From positions 36,554,283 to 36,618,282 of the forward strand of contig OU612066.1 of the NCBI GenBank assembly GCA_914767715.1: a DNA stretch of 64,000 nt, in the 5' to 3' direction. Made by a program: the position numbers and the translations under genes. Positions within the stretch are counted from its first letter, which is position 1. Each line of letters opens with the position of its first letter. Below, one piece after another: positions 35,062-48,878 of the stretch. Source of the stretch: Membranipora membranacea. Lineage: Eukaryota; Bryozoa; Gymnolaemata; Cheilostomatida; Membraniporidae. Below the pieces are notes generated by a model. The model was not told where the DNA came from, searched no databases, and was given only the letters and a program-made list of their open reading frames with translations.

Positions 35062-36543
35062 GTTTAGATAGATCCTATGAAAGTATGATGATGGTAGAAC
35101 CTGAGCTCTTCTATTTTATTCTTGTGTAAAAAATGTGTATGTATGCCACAGTAATAACTGCCACAAAGCTTCAGTCAGGATAATAGATAACATACTCATT
35201 CCGGACTAGGATAAATCGGGGATTGATTTGTTTTAGATGGTTGTTGGTGATGAATTTATAGGTTCGAACTGAGCAAATGGAAATAGTTACACCGATACGG
35301 CTGTCCTTTCAATACCTAAGAGTTAGAAAACCTGAGTGTTTTTGTTTTATTGTGTATTGATGGACCTTTCCACAAAGACAAGATCACGGCTGATTTAGAG
35401 TTCATTATTTATTTTTATTTACTTCATCTAAACACTGATTGCTTAGCATTAAACGTCCCAAAACGGCATTCACTTTCTGATCTCTGTTCTTTTAAGACAT
35501 CAACATTTTCAGAATGATACGCCATATGTTGTTATGATATTAATAAAAGGCCTGGTAAACATCATCAGAAAAGATTAATCCTGAATCTTCCAGGGCCCCA
35601 ACCCTGTAAACCAGTAGTATGTTTATCTACAGTATAAGTTTTTGGTGGATGATACTAGACAAGGGCAAAATACAGGTTTGCAAATTCTATAGCCCTATAG
35701 AACAGAACCTCCAATCCTCGCCTCTTCTTGATTTTCCCATGTGCTTCTAATTTTGCAGCAGGTATGAGGGTAGCATATGAGGTATTTGATTGTGAGTGAC
35801 ATAACATCAAAGACTTATATAGTAGCAGGGATGTTATCACAATCCAGCTTTTTTGTTGATAACTCGATCAATTTTGATCGGATATATTGAGTTGTAAAAT
35901 TGCAATAGATTACACAGCTTGTCATAATTGCATTGATAGTAGTTTCCCCCTAAAATATCTTTTGCAGGAAAAAACAAACGTTAAATTGATCACAAGCAGC
36001 TGCTAAGTGTGACGCAAAATATGAATATTGATGTATTACTGCTTGGAACAATTCGTATTAAGACAATAAGACAATTAGACAATTAGACAATTAAGACGAT
36101 AACGAAAGATAACTGCTTCGATTCTAGAAACAAATTATTTCATACATCATATTATTTTTCCAATAGTATATTTATTTTGGTGTATGGGTATTCCTGTTAC
36201 TGAAACAAAATGGTGGAAAAGAGATATCAATTGAAATAATTACAATTATCTACTTTGATATTATTAATGACATGCAGATTTAGAAGGAGTACATAATTAT
36301 GCATCAAATATCAAAATATAATTTTTGTGGTTGTCTGCCACTTTAATCCCAGAAAAAAAATTGTCATCCATTTCATTACATTGGATTGTTAAGGTAGAAT
36401 TAGAATATACTGGGTGTTAACTGCTCATTTACAAAATAAACTTTATAACCATTAAAAATAATCAAGTCCTGATTGTAGATCCCAAAAGTTTCTTCCTTTC
36501 AATATTCATTTCTCACACTGTCAGGCTCGGTAGTGTAAGCGCC
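35062..36543. other. Intergenic, downstream of MCT copy C
   Basis: Three-prime flank of the minus-strand MCT gene. AT-rich; no exon-like structure recognised. Confidence 0.5.
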
Positions 36544-39382
36544 TCAAACGCTAGCATCCTCCTGTTTATTATCCTCTGTTTTGTCATCTTCTTTTACTTC
36601 CTGTGTTTGGGTGTGGGCAGCTACTTGTTTTCTTTTCTGATATGGTGTCCAAAAGTGGGGCCTAATCAGCGCAGCTAATACAAAAAATAAACCTCCCACA
36701 ACCGCTAAGATGCCAAGTAAATACATGCCTGCACTGCTACCATAAAACTTCTGTAAATACCCACCGGCGAGAGGGAATATCAATGACCCGATACCACCGA
36801 ATGCCTCACTAATGGCGTACGAGTGGTCTACAGCTTCTGTCGGATAGACATGAATACTCAAAGCCCCTTTTATAGCCAGAGTCCCCCCATGTGCCAAACC
36901 AAACACAGCACAACCTACGTAATATACCAAATGCTTATTGAAACCGGCTATAAAACAGGCAGAAGTACCTATGACAATATTAAAAACAATTTGGGCAATA
37001 AAGCAGTTGAGTTTGAATTTAAGCAAGTACATAGTGAGGATTAAGTTACTTACAAAGACTCCAATCCCAAAAATACTATAAGCTATAACAGCAGTTTGGT
37101 TATCAATACCGTTAGAAACATGGCTGAATAATAAAACTAACAAGCCAAGCTGTGCGCCACGAGCAAAAAATGCATTAAGTAAAAAAAATGAAGTTATGTA
37201 TCTTTTGAATGAGCATGCGTAAGATTTAAAAAGCACTTTGGCTGACTCTGGTCTTTCTAAGGGTATCTGCTCCACAAACAGTATAGGTGGTAGGATATTC
37301 AGTAGGAATATTGGAGACATGTAGAACATTGACAGCTTGTAGCCAGACTGTGCGAGAATAATCGCTAGAACTGCTGGGTAGGTAACTTGTCCCAATCCTG
37401 ATCCAAGACCTATACATGCAAAAGCAGCCCCTTGACGCTTCTCAAAGTAATGACGAACTATCCCCAAAGTGGCTGCCATGTTCATGCTCATTCCAAGACC
37501 TGAATATAGAAATATAAACACAAGATGATAAATGGTTTCTGAGTGAAGTTTTTCTCTGAGAAGGACAAAAACAAACATGTACCATACCGACGACCCTACC
37601 TCTTACTCCCGAAACACTACCAGGGTTCTCAGATCTGTAGGCGGGGTTGAAGATAAGATATAGCAAGTAAAAATCAAACTTTAATCCAGGTGCCCTCTAA
37701 AAGGAGTAACTTTGTCACAATAATGGCTATTTTTTTTAAGATGGAAACTTTGAGTTTAGTTACGCAAGTGCTTTGTTATGTGGTTGTGTCTGTTTACCTC
37801 CCTGGATCATTTACCAATGAGTCAACTACTTTCGAAAGTAGGAAACTCGTTGCTGTTCAACTTCCGGGGTTCGGCTCACCCTGACTGATTTCCGTTTGAG
37901 ATAATTATTTCTATTACTTTTTAAATGAAATAATAATTTATTCAAATATGAAAATATCTTTGATCATAAAGAAAATACGCTTCATGAAGTTAGGTACCAT
38001 AAAACCGAGATATATGACTAGCCATGTATTTTCATAAAGGCACAGCTTGTGTAAGTCACTGACAGACAAACACTCCATTATTATATCCCAATGTGTACTA
38101 ACCTGATACAATACTGTATGATATCACAAGATGCCATATTTTAGATGCAAAAGTAGAGGGAACAATTCCGATAAGCGTTATGATAGTTCCTATCAAGGAT
38201 ATTTTCCGTACTCCGATTACCTTCATAAGCATAGTGTTGACAGGAACTGTAACACAAAATAATTTTACAGTGAATTTCTGTTACTTTTAAATCATGAAAT
38301 TGCTGCAAGATTTTATAGGATTTGATGACTCTACTTTGGAATACACTGTGATCAGTAGTAAATATCATCAGCTGATTTTATACACTCCTGGTATAACTCG
38401 TTTCGCCCTGACAAGGTGGTCATATTTGCATTCATATATAAGTTTCTTTGACTCATGGTCACAGGAATTGTAATAATTGTGGTCAAAACTATAATAGACA
38501 ATTAAAAACAAACAGATATCATATCATGGATGACCTCAAAGTCGGGAGAACGAGGCAAAAATAGAGTTCGAAATGTAAAATATACAGATTTAACAAAAAG
38601 TGAAACCACATATGTGACACCATCTGAGTGCCATAATATATAGGGTCAAGGATTGAAATGGGGTTGGGAAAACGGTACATATTTAGCTTCATTCCACTTG
38701 ACTGAGTGAATTTTTCTACATGGGTGTGTGAAAAGACTCCCTGAGCTCACTCAAGTACAACAATGGGCTGTAACAATTTTAAGCTATCATTTCGCTGAAA
38801 TAACTTAATAAGTTGATCATTTATGCCTACCTGCAAGTTGTTATTTTCTTAACCTGGACATTGCTTTGTTAAATTTAACTATCATGCATGGCCATCACTC
38901 TTATTCAATGCCTAGAGTACTCAAGAATTTACAAATAAAAGATGTAAACAGTGAGTTGTACAGATCATGAGTAAATTGGAAAATTCCGGCACCGGGTTAG
39001 CTGGCTGACATAGCCTCCAATACAGACCCAAGCATCATAGTAAGATCAAAGCTTAATGTCCACATTCTTCATATACAAAAGTAAATCATGGAATCAACTG
39101 ATCGCTAGGCCGAACTGATTGCGTAGCTAGCCAACCCTGGTTTAAAATCATAAAATATTTCGGATAAACATGATTACCTGAGAACATAAGTACGCAAAGT
39201 AGAGTTGATGGGATGATGTTTGTCTGAGCCTGCTCCACATTGAATAGTCTGGGATACTCATCAGCTAACACCCCAGTTGTTGTAATAGCAAAGGTAATGC
39301 CAGCTACACGACTAACAACAATTGTGACTAAAATCACCCAAGAGTACGGTCCATCTTTTCTCCAAAATTCCTGTGACACCAT
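36544..39382 (-). CDS. SLC16-type monocarboxylate transporter, intact (MCT copy C)
   Basis: Three exons on the minus strand: 39178-39382, 38103-38246 and 36544-37499. All introns have GT-AG borders in phase 1. The 1305-bp CDS encodes 434 residues, normal for the MCT branch of the major facilitator superfamily. Exon 1 has the first-helix signature KDGPYSW. Exon 2 has KISLIGTIITLIGIVPS in a hydrophobic segment. Exon 3 begins GLGMSMNMAATLG and carries the second family motif YFEKRQGAAFACIGLGSGLG, six or more further helices, and a charged cytoplasmic tail with many Lys and Glu residues. It should move monocarboxylates or related small solutes across a membrane, probably with protons. Substrate cannot be told from sequence. 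Copies A and B are damaged relatives. Intact frame and clean splice sites argue that this one is expressed. Confidence 0.9.
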
Positions 39383-41328
39383 GCTTGCTGCTCACTCGAC
39401 TGTACCAACGATTGAAATTCTCAGTTGTGTATATTTATAGCTCTGAGTAACAGGATTTTAAAGCTGCTGTTGAAATGTAGCTGAGTCACAAAAATGCATG
39501 TATATCTGTTTGGCAGCAAAAATAATTAGTTTAAAGCCTCAGTAAAATTGAATAAACAATAAAATTGACAATTAGGGGTGGAAGAGACCCCTGAATTTGT
39601 ATTTTGAATCTATGACCTTGACTTAAACTAACTAACCAGGTCGAGCTGTTATTGCATGCTATGTGATATTATTATTTAACATATAGCTAGAATTATTAGA
39701 ATCAGCACGCGGCGTGATCTGCTCAGTCTCCAGCGCCATTCTAGCAGATATACCCTAAAAAAGTGTCAACAAATTCACAACGTGGACTATTAGACTATTT
39801 GGCTATTAGCGGTTATGACATTGCGTCAAGCATTCAAGAAACATCAGCAGTTCTATGAGCTAGGAATTTATGAACCGAGCCCAAATGTGTAGTTGCCTGA
39901 CCCTTGTCCATTTCACCCCTAGATGTCGACCACCCGAGGTTAGCCTTTCTTTGCAAAAACCCTACATTGCAAAAAGTTTAGGTGACAGGCTTCTTTAATA
40001 AACAATGACTTGCACTCTAGGCCACATCTGGTCCCGATACAAACACTTTCGACACTGCCAGTAACGATCTATTAGATTTGAATTGAGGTTTAACTGGGTG
40101 CAAATTGCAAGATAAATCAAAATTGCAGGTCAATATGTTGTATCAACTACCATATTATGAGCAAGCTAGAAGAAAGTCAGTACTTAAGTGGCACGGCTGG
40201 AACCGTTTTGGGGAATCAGTAAAGCAGGATGCATATTCAAGTGATGTCGGTGATTGAGGCTCGCTATGGCCCATACAAATAAATTACGCATCTACTGATG
40301 ATCCCATATTGTTGCAATATTATATGCGCAACAGTTGTACTATCCATGCTAATACATTTTTATGTTACGCATAGCTCATCCCGGAAAAAAACTTTGTTGA
40401 AAAGTTGAATAATCATTATAACCCTTAGAAAATTAGACAGGCAAAAATTATTGTGTTGTTACAAGCCAAACCTGCAAAGCCAGGGCCTAAAGAGGGATAC
40501 GATTGGCCACAATTGAATCGTGATATGACCTGAGGGAAAATCAAAACACACTGGAGCAATAGGGTCTATCTCACTTCAGAAAGTATTACATCATGTTTCA
40601 TTATGGCTTGTGTGCGTACTGCTGGGGCTTGTATGCAAATCTTACAAGAGAGTATGAAGTTTGAGAGAGCAGATATATTTTTGGTTCATTTGGCTCAAAC
40701 TCCTAGTTTGACGCAGTATATTGTGGAGCAATTAAACTCTCAGGACCCATCCATAGGTGCTCTTCAAAAATACTCCAGAGTGATTGGAAGAAATTTGGGG
40801 GGGGGGGGGGAGGGAAGAGGAAACCATAGAAAGAAGCTAAACAGGTCGCATGTATGTTATAATCTGTCAGAGAATGGCAATTCAGCATCACAACACCACT
40901 TCTCAGCCTTAATCAAGTAGAACAGCTTTAACAGTTTCCCGAAAGAGAGATTACTGATGAACAAAGCTCCTGGATTGAACACCAATGATAAAATGATACA
41001 ATAAAATAAAAGAACAACTTTTTATTTAGTTTATTTTGATAACTCCTTTTGTTGATTATTAAAACAAAATACTGGAAATTGTTTAAACTATCATTTTTGC
41101 ATTACTCAGTCTTCATTCTATATCAGTTTTGCGTTACAACTTTATCTTCTCACCAGAATGAGTGCTTATTTCATACATTTAAGAAAACATGTAACTAGCT
41201 ATATTAGTTGAGATGCGAGATGTATGCATTGAATGATGATAGATGCTCTTGGGACTACTGTGTGCTAGTCATGACTGTATAAGCTCTATAAATTCAAATT
41301 TAACATTTCTTGACATAGCTCTATGTGT
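39383..41328. other. Upstream flank of MCT copy C; no clear gene
   Basis: From 39383 to about 39990, short blocks match the 5' flanks of MCT copies A and B (for example gagtaacaggattt, atgtagctgagtca, atcagcagttct, gttgcctgaccc). The homology of the three copies therefore includes promoter sequence. No GNAT partner is visible further upstream. An open frame at 40603-40920 contains a G homopolymer of about 13 bases and resembles nothing known; I do not call it a gene. Confidence 0.55.
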
Positions 41329-44261
41329 CTAAACCAGACAGTTTTTCACCCATGATTTCTCACACCATTCTCTAGGCTGGGTTCGGTATCTGTGTTTGCC
41401 AGCTATCCTCACCCCAGCATAGTATACTCCTTTCACAATCTACAAAATACATTCCACACATCAATCACACACAATCAAACAGGACATTGATTACTAAACA
41501 TCCGGCTCTATCTATTGACGACTGACAGCCGACATACTAACAAGCAAAGTTATTATCAGACTGACCTTCGAACTACAGATTTATTTGACCTGCTCCATAA
41601 AATGACACACTTAGATTATCCGGACACTAAAAAATTCATGTGAAGCAGTTTTTGTGGGCAATTTATGCAAGTCATATACAGTAACCACATGCACCGTGTT
41701 ATAAACATGATTGATAATGCTTTCTGCCGTTTCCCAAGAATTAGCTGTCAGACATTAAGTATGATGATCCAGACATGTAAGCATAGTCTTGGCACACAGA
41801 AACTTTTGTTGGCCTTTGACAAGGCTAATGTAAGCAGGCATCGAGATTATGTGTTATACCCCAAATACTTATGTTCAAGTGGTTCTAGATTAGATATTAT
41901 TGTATATATTAGCAAGGAGTTTAACTCCTTGAATGATATTAGTTAATGCATTCTAACCAAGGAGTTAGAGACTCCTTGTCTAACCATTTACCCTACTGAG
42001 ATAAAGTGTTCCAAGGAAGAAAGGTTGGCCTTGCCGCATACTCAAAATGATGAACTTCGATCCTTATTGCTAGCTATCATTTACTCTGTATTTTGTATGA
42101 ACATCCACATTGTTAGCCATAACTGAGTCCCCCCCCCCCCCCAATATTAACCTCTTCAGTCTGGGCAGTGATCGGCAATATGATGCAGCAAAATATGTTT
42201 TTGTAAAAGCATCTTATGCCTAGAATGGTACTAAAGGGCAGAGTAAAACTTACATAGCAGGAGAAGCGTTTCCACAGTGAGATGTTGTTGCAGGCAGCTT
42301 GTAAGTTGATCAGGAATATGTCATCACATTGCTTTCTGTTGAGAGCATACCATTTGTGCGAACCCTGGTGTGCAAGTAAGAGATTATGTTATTATTTCAG
42401 ATTACACAAAGGGAAATATGAGCACCATGAAGTGTTACAAAACCTGTGAGAGAAAGAGGCCAAACTGTGCTTATTACCTTTCATGGTGTACTGTATCTAA
42501 TTCTAGAAAAAAAACCATGACTTGCCAATCTTTCATTGAATGGTGTGGATGGCTGTAGTGGTTATGTTCTCATGAAAAAGGAGAGCACAATCAAGCACAG
42601 CTTGAATTGATACTTAAAACCTAGAATGTATTACTTTTGGATTTGTTTCCTGCCAATGGATGATATTTAAAAAGGACTCTCATCCACTCAACCATATAGC
42701 CGGAGTTAATCAGTTTTTTGGGTTCAACTCAGGTACCTACGGGCTCTGAGAATATTATTTTTTAACTCAGATTTCCCCTCATAATCATCGGAGTTGGGGA
42801 ATTCCAGAATATACTGTTGATTAATTGACTATCTAGCTGCTTATGTATATAAATTTACAATGTCACCCTTAAAACCAATGGTATTCATCCGTTGAGCCCT
42901 CAATTGCTCTCTATGTTTTTGCTACCCAACCTTGTCGGGAAGGCCTACGGAGCGCCAAAACCTTAAGTTGCTCATGCACAGGAAGTTTAGCATTTTGCTT
43001 GGATGTGCCGCTACGCAATGCAGAATAGGAAAACCTCAGGATTTGGATCATCCCAGGTTGAGAGCCCTGTAAATATAGGGTGGTTGATTCAATCGATGAT
43101 GATGATTGATTCACTGCTTACTGTTTGACTCATTATGCCCACCATTATGGCTGCATTGGTTACTGGCATAAATTACTCAAAATTTGGAATAAGAAATGTG
43201 GGTCAACTCTAGCTTTACATGATTTCTGTTCAATGTAAAAAGCTAAGAGCAAGTGAGACTTTTTGATTGAGGGTGAATTTTGGACTTGGATGTAATCATT
43301 CCTAGTGAGAAAGTATTACAATAGGTATTTTTAACAGCAGCCAAATGAATTAGTTTAAAACTTAATTGTTTACCAATTTTAATACGCTCTGTAAACCTGT
43401 CTGATATGTTAAATGTTTGATTAGATCAAGTTCGCCTCAATCTTTCTGCATTACAGGTCACTTGGCAAGTTGCTAGATCAAGGGAGAAGCAACTCCAAAA
43501 AAGCAAATTGCATCGAAAGATGATATTATGTTTGAATACTCATAATGCAAATATATTTCAAAGAACGATAAGTCAACAATGGGTGAGGCACTGTGTCTTC
43601 TCGGCGATGTTAGATTTCCATGATTTGTGCAGTTGGACCAGACATAGGTAGGACCAAATCTAGCAGTCACCAAGTACAAATATTGCCTGTATATATCTAG
43701 GTGCCAGCACATGACATGCATGGGAATAGACCCAACCAACAAGAGGCTTGGGAGAGGTTGGTAATGAGACTACTTTTGATGATTGGCAGATTAAGAATAT
43801 TGAGAGGTTACTTACACATCCATAGCACTGGTCGTGTTTGTGACAGGATTCTGTGAATACATGTATATATGGTCGAGGTAACCAGAACGGTACAGAACAT
43901 CCATCTGTCATACCTGTGACGCAAATAAGAATACAGGAAAGCTGTTATAACAGGCAGTCAACCTTAAAGATCTCATTGGTCTCACGAAAGTCACGATAAT
44001 TAGCGTAGACCTATAGCGGAAAGTTACTGAACCGAAAATGAGCATAAAAATGAGAGTTTTTTTGAAATTGAAGTACAATCTATTATTATACTCTTGCCAA
44101 ATTGCAATGGAAAAATAGGCTGATCACTTAGCGTACATCAAGTATTGAGGCGAAGGGTATAATATAACCTAGTATTACAGCGTACCTCGATGACAGTCTT
44201 CTTCTACATAGTGAGATGAGACCGCTATCACCAATACACAGAAGGCTAATACTGACTTCAT
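41329..44261 (-). CDS. Secreted phospholipase A2-like protein (conodipine / Phospholip_A2_3 type)
   Basis: Four exons on the minus strand: 44186-44261, 43816-43913, 42254-42364 and 41329-41439. All have GT-AG borders and compatible phases, giving 396 bp and 131 residues. Exon 1 starts MKSVLAFCVLVIAVSS, a clear signal peptide. Exon 2 encodes DGCSVP and, 16 residues further on, SCHKHDQCYGC, the calcium-loop-like and His-Asp catalytic region of small secreted phospholipases A2. Exons 3 and 4 add cysteines (KQCDD, QAACNN, REWCEKSW, KNCLV) that fit a disulfide-stabilised fold. The best family match from memory is the conodipine-like / prokaryotic-type phospholipase A2 group, widespread in marine invertebrates. 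It is a host gene; digestion, defence or venom use cannot be told apart here. Intron 2 (42365-43815) contains fragments of unknown repeats. Confidence 0.85.
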
Positions 44262-45414
44262 TTTTCAATCCAAGAGTGATTCCCAGTCCTGACGGCTAGT
44301 GGAGCTGAAATGTAGGCAAAACAGTCACTATCTACTTGATAATGGTAAACTACTCAAGAAACTGGAAGCAAATAGGATATGATGTGCATTGCTAATTATG
44401 CAAATCATAAGTTGGTCTTCTAGTTGTTTCGGCTACACCTACCACCTAATTAATTAATCTCCATCATGCCTGTATCTGGACAGGACAATATCCAACCATC
44501 CAACAATAATAGGTACTTTCCTGCCAGGACTGAATTTTGGCATAATTGATGAATTTTAACTGTCATAATTATGTATAATAAATCTATTAATCACAGTGTA
44601 ACTAAATTTTTGCCACCTATGTTCGGTAAGAGAGCTCTGTGTCATAATAAGTATGCTGGGCTGTTGCCAGAACATCTATGTGTAGTTGATATATTGCAGG
44701 TGGTTTATGAGGTATTAATAGTTTCACTTCACTTAAAGGTGGGATAAAAAGATCATATCGGTTATTCATTTGATGCTTTATGATTCACTTATTCCCTTAC
44801 CCCTATCCGTAAGTGTGACTAATTATTTAATATATGCCTGTGGTGGCAAAGAGTGGGCTTTATCTCTTCTGACCTACAAGTCACCATTTAATTCATTGAC
44901 AACCTGGATTCAAATTTTGCCCACCATATATTATCATTATTTAATAAAATCTAAAACATCATTCTGTTCTGGTTTGAATTTGGTACCAATGGATATCACT
45001 TTTAATGACTAAGCAGTTTCCCACTTGGGAAATTCCTGTCTCATGACATGACATGACACTGAACAACATACTATCTGTGCTACCCAACCTGGTATTTATG
45101 TTTTGTCAAACTGGCCAACATGTGTCATGTGAAAGAAAATAATCCATGGAAAAAAGAAGTCATAAAGTGACAGCTCCTTCCTGTTATATAAACAATTTAT
45201 ATGTAGGAAAGTACTATGGCTGGTTTCACATAATGCAAATGTTGAAATTCATTAGTCAGAATCCCTGTAAATGATAATATATATGCTAGCACTCTGTTAA
45301 ATCTTGACTCACTCATTAGGCTAGAGATTTGTAATGACCAAATATAACACAAATTTGCAGCTTTTTTTGGGGAGGGGGGAAATATTAAGGGTTAGGCTTT
45401 TGACAATTGCCACA
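44262..45414. other. Upstream of phospholipase gene; no gene
   Basis: AT-rich sequence containing the presumed promoter of the minus-strand phospholipase gene. The open frame at 44770-45012 has no recognisable features. Confidence 0.5.
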
Positions 45415-46056
45415 ACATGTGTATGACTAGAGAGAACACTTGATATGCTGTGCCACCACATGTGTATGACTAGAGAGAACACTTGATATGCTGTGCCACC
45501 ACATGTGTATGACTAGAGAGAACACTTGATATGCTGTGCCACCACATGTGTATGACTAGAGAGAACACTTGATATGCTGTGCCACCACATGTGTATGACT
45601 AGAGAGAACACTTGATATGCTGTGCCACCACATGTGTATGACTAGAGAGAACACTTGATATGTTGCGCCACCACATGTGTATGACTAGAGAGAACACTTG
45701 ATATGCTGTGCCACCACATGTGTATGACTAGAGAGAACACTTGATATGCTGTGCCACCACATGTGTATGACTATAGAGAACACTTGATATGCTGTGCCAC
45801 CACATGTGTATGACTAGAGAGAACACTTGATATGCTGTGCCACCACATGTGTATGACTAGAGAGAACACTTGATATGCTGTGCCACCACATGTGTATGAC
45901 TATAGAGAACACTTGATATGCTGTGCCACCACATGTGTATGACTAGAGAGAACACTGGATATGCTGTGCCACCACATGTGTATGACTAGAGAGAACACTT
46001 GATATGCTGTGCCACCACGTGTGTATGACTAGAGAGAACACTTGATATGCTGTGCT
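45415..46056 (+). repeat. 43-bp minisatellite, 15 copies
   Basis: Fifteen nearly identical units; gtatgactagagagaac starts every 43 bases from 45421 to 46023. The units include cacttgatatgctgtg and ccaccacat. Units 9 and 12 share the same G-to-T change (ctatagag), suggesting spread by unequal exchange. High identity points to recent expansion. The period is not divisible by three and no ORF spans it. Confidence 0.97.
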
Positions 46057-46844
46057 TCGATAGTCTACAAACCTCCATCTCAAAATCTGCCAGGTTTCTC
46101 CGCTATGTTTATTTGAGCTTGCAATATGTTGTGTTTTTTTGCTTTTTTTTCTTTTTTCACCGCATATTCTACTTTGGAGATATATGAAGTTTGCTACTTT
46201 AATTTTTTTGATGTTTACAGCTCATTTCTGTCCTGTTGTTTAGAAAAGAGTGTTTATCATAAAATGTTGCCCGTTGAAATCCATTTTAAAATTGTAGAGC
46301 AGATTTACTTACATTGAAAGTAATTGGCAGTCTGTCAATTCTCCACTTGGCTCATTATTCTCAGTAAAATTTATTATTCTATCGATTAACCTTCAACATT
46401 GAATGATTGATCACGTCATTATATGGGACTATCAGCCATACATTGATTTAATTTCCGCAAAGGAGCTGGGACAAAGGCTTACCAATCAATGAAAATATAG
46501 AGTACAGTCATGTGATGTTGTAAAATGTTTATCCTATGGAAAGATACGTCTTCCATGATCGAGAGGTTCAAACAGAGGTTGAAATATTTTTTACTCATAT
46601 TTGCTCACAAGAACCTGTCAGATTTGTAATAACTTTCTATTCGTATACTTTATCTGAGACAGTTATTATTACATTTTTTTGTAGTCCGAGAAAGCGCCAT
46701 GTCAATAATTATAATAATATGTTTTGATTACATTTGTCAAGACACAATATGTAAATTATTTGGGTACTCTCATTGATTTTTGATGTTGGTACCAAGTGAC
46801 TCTAAAAAATAAGAAACCAGCTTAATCTTCAAAACAGATAGGTT
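46057..46844. other. Intergenic
   Basis: No recognisable gene. The open frames at 46126-46317 and 46536-46727 are AT-rich and featureless. Confidence 0.5.
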
Positions 46845-47061
46845 TTCTCGCATGATTTCTCACATCACTTCTGTGGGGTTATGTGTATCTGTTCTAACGA
46901 CATCCCCACACCTGCAGAGTATACACCTTTAACTGTCTGCAAAGTTTGAATTACATAGCAGGACAGGGAAAATCCATCCATCTTGAGATAAAAAAGTATG
47001 CAGTCCTTAGTAAGTTGTTGAATAGCCTGTCATGTTGCTTTCATTTGGGCCATGCAAACAA
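46845..47061 (-). pseudogene. Phospholipase A2-like relic (exons 3 and 4)
   Basis: On the minus strand this matches the last two exons of the 41329-44261 gene. The exon-4-like part encodes KGVYSAGVGMS and ends early at a TGA before CEKSCEK. The exon-3-like part retains the sequence around ttcctgctatgta. The two are separated by only about 18 bases, whereas the functional gene has an 814-bp intron there. Exons 1 and 2 were not found nearby. It is a decayed tandem duplicate or a partial retrocopy. Confidence 0.6.
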
Positions 47062-48878
47062 TGTCACCTTTATTGAGTGAACGCAAAATTTAAACAATCG
47101 TTTCCCCAAATAAGACCTGATATCAATCTTGACAGATGTAGGTTATGCACCTTCATAAACATTATTTTATAATTGGTTATTTACGTAAGGAGATTGAAGG
47201 TGATAGAGACGGGCTGAGCTTTCTCAGATTTATTGCACTGTGCCTGATATATTTTGTGGAGAGGACTAAAAAGTTATGTTCTCATGAAGAGAGAGAAGAC
47301 AATCCCAATTGATACAGCATTGACTTGAAAATATTCAGCAGATTTGACAACTTTAACAGATGCCGTTAAAATCTTTGCAATATTATTTTGCAACATTAGG
47401 CCATAGAGTCATTGATGCCATGCTAACAGGCTGAAAATTTGTCACATAGGAGCAAAACCGACTGATACGCCCTAACTGTTCGCCATAATATAGTAGATAT
47501 AGATACGGCATCACCTGTCACCTTTTCTACCATAATAATTTTATTATTATATACTCATTCTATGAGGAAAGATTTGGGTTTGAGTTTGTTATCCTAGCGG
47601 ACCTATTATGCTCACTTGTGTTTGGTAGGTGAGCTCTATGCAGTATGCAGAAGAATAGATCAGTCTGGCAGCAGAAATTTTAAATCTACTGATTACTCAT
47701 TCAACATGAAGGTGGAATTAAAATAAAACATGTTGACATACTTAAATGTTAAACGGTTCAAAATGATGGCTAAATTCATTAATTCCACTTTTGTTTGATT
47801 ATGTATTGCTTTGCTTTTTTAAGTTTTTGTGGCATATTCTTAAAAAAAAACATTTTAAACAAATGAGATTTATGCCAACAATGTATATATATATATATAT
47901 ATGTATTAAAAACACTAAGAATAAATGATGATAATTAAGTAATTGGTTGAAACCATTGATAGAATTAAAACCTGACGTAGCTGGTATTGGCGATTACCTA
48001 GTAATACCTGACTAAATGTGAGAGAAGTTTTATCATATTCCAGGTAAAACACATCTAAAAACCAATGGCTAAAGATTTGCATCTGTATACCATGCTCAAT
48101 GATATAACAGACAAGAGAGGACACAGATTGCAGGCATACTCTTATCTCTTGTTTCAACTCATGATGGCTATGTCATGGCACCCTGTTACAAAATTATGAA
48201 TATTATAAGAAATTTACAAAAAGTGGGAAAAGACCTACATATTTAGACAAACTTACAAACATAAAAGAATCTGTCCCGAAAAGGCAAGGGTGTTGATAAA
48301 TTAAAACACAGAGTTCTCATGTGTCTTTTAGTGGTGAATGAAATACTAACACAGAAATTTAACGATGCAGTTAGCAATTAAACAAGCTAGAAAAAATGCA
48401 TTGACCATCAACAATGGTCATTGAATGGCCATTAATGGAGCTTCCAAAAAATGACTTCTAGTCAAAATGGAGGCAAAAAACCAAAAGAACATATTTTTAA
48501 TTAAAATCTTTTATGAATTTCGAGACAAAGACAAATGGTGATAGATTTCTTCAGCAGTTGATATTGTCAGGGTACAAGCCACTTAACAGCGGGGGTGTGC
48601 AAACAGCAGATAATGTAAAGCCTTTACACAAAAGCAAGCCCAGCTAATCATAAGCATTGGATTTGTGCAAGCTCCCTTATTAAACTGCCCAAAGCTCTTT
48701 TGATCTTGCATTAAAAAACAAACATCAGACAAATTTCCTCTAACTTTGGGCAATATTGATTAGGCGGGGACGGGATTCCATGAATAAGCCACACTTAAAA
48801 CGCCTGAGCTGATGGAAACAATAGCGATATTATGTCATAGAGAACTATTTACACCTGAAAGAAATATTATCTTTAATA
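47062..48878. other. Intergenic
   Basis: No gene recognised. A TA microsatellite lies at about 47883-47903. Confidence 0.5.

Noticed and set aside
40603-40920. 105-codon open frame upstream of MCT copy C
   Set aside because: Contains a long G homopolymer read as polyglycine and has no recognised domain; more likely chance.
42370-42558. Cysteine-rich 62-codon plus-strand frame
   Set aside because: Lies in intron 2 of the minus-strand phospholipase-like gene, with no signal peptide or splice support.
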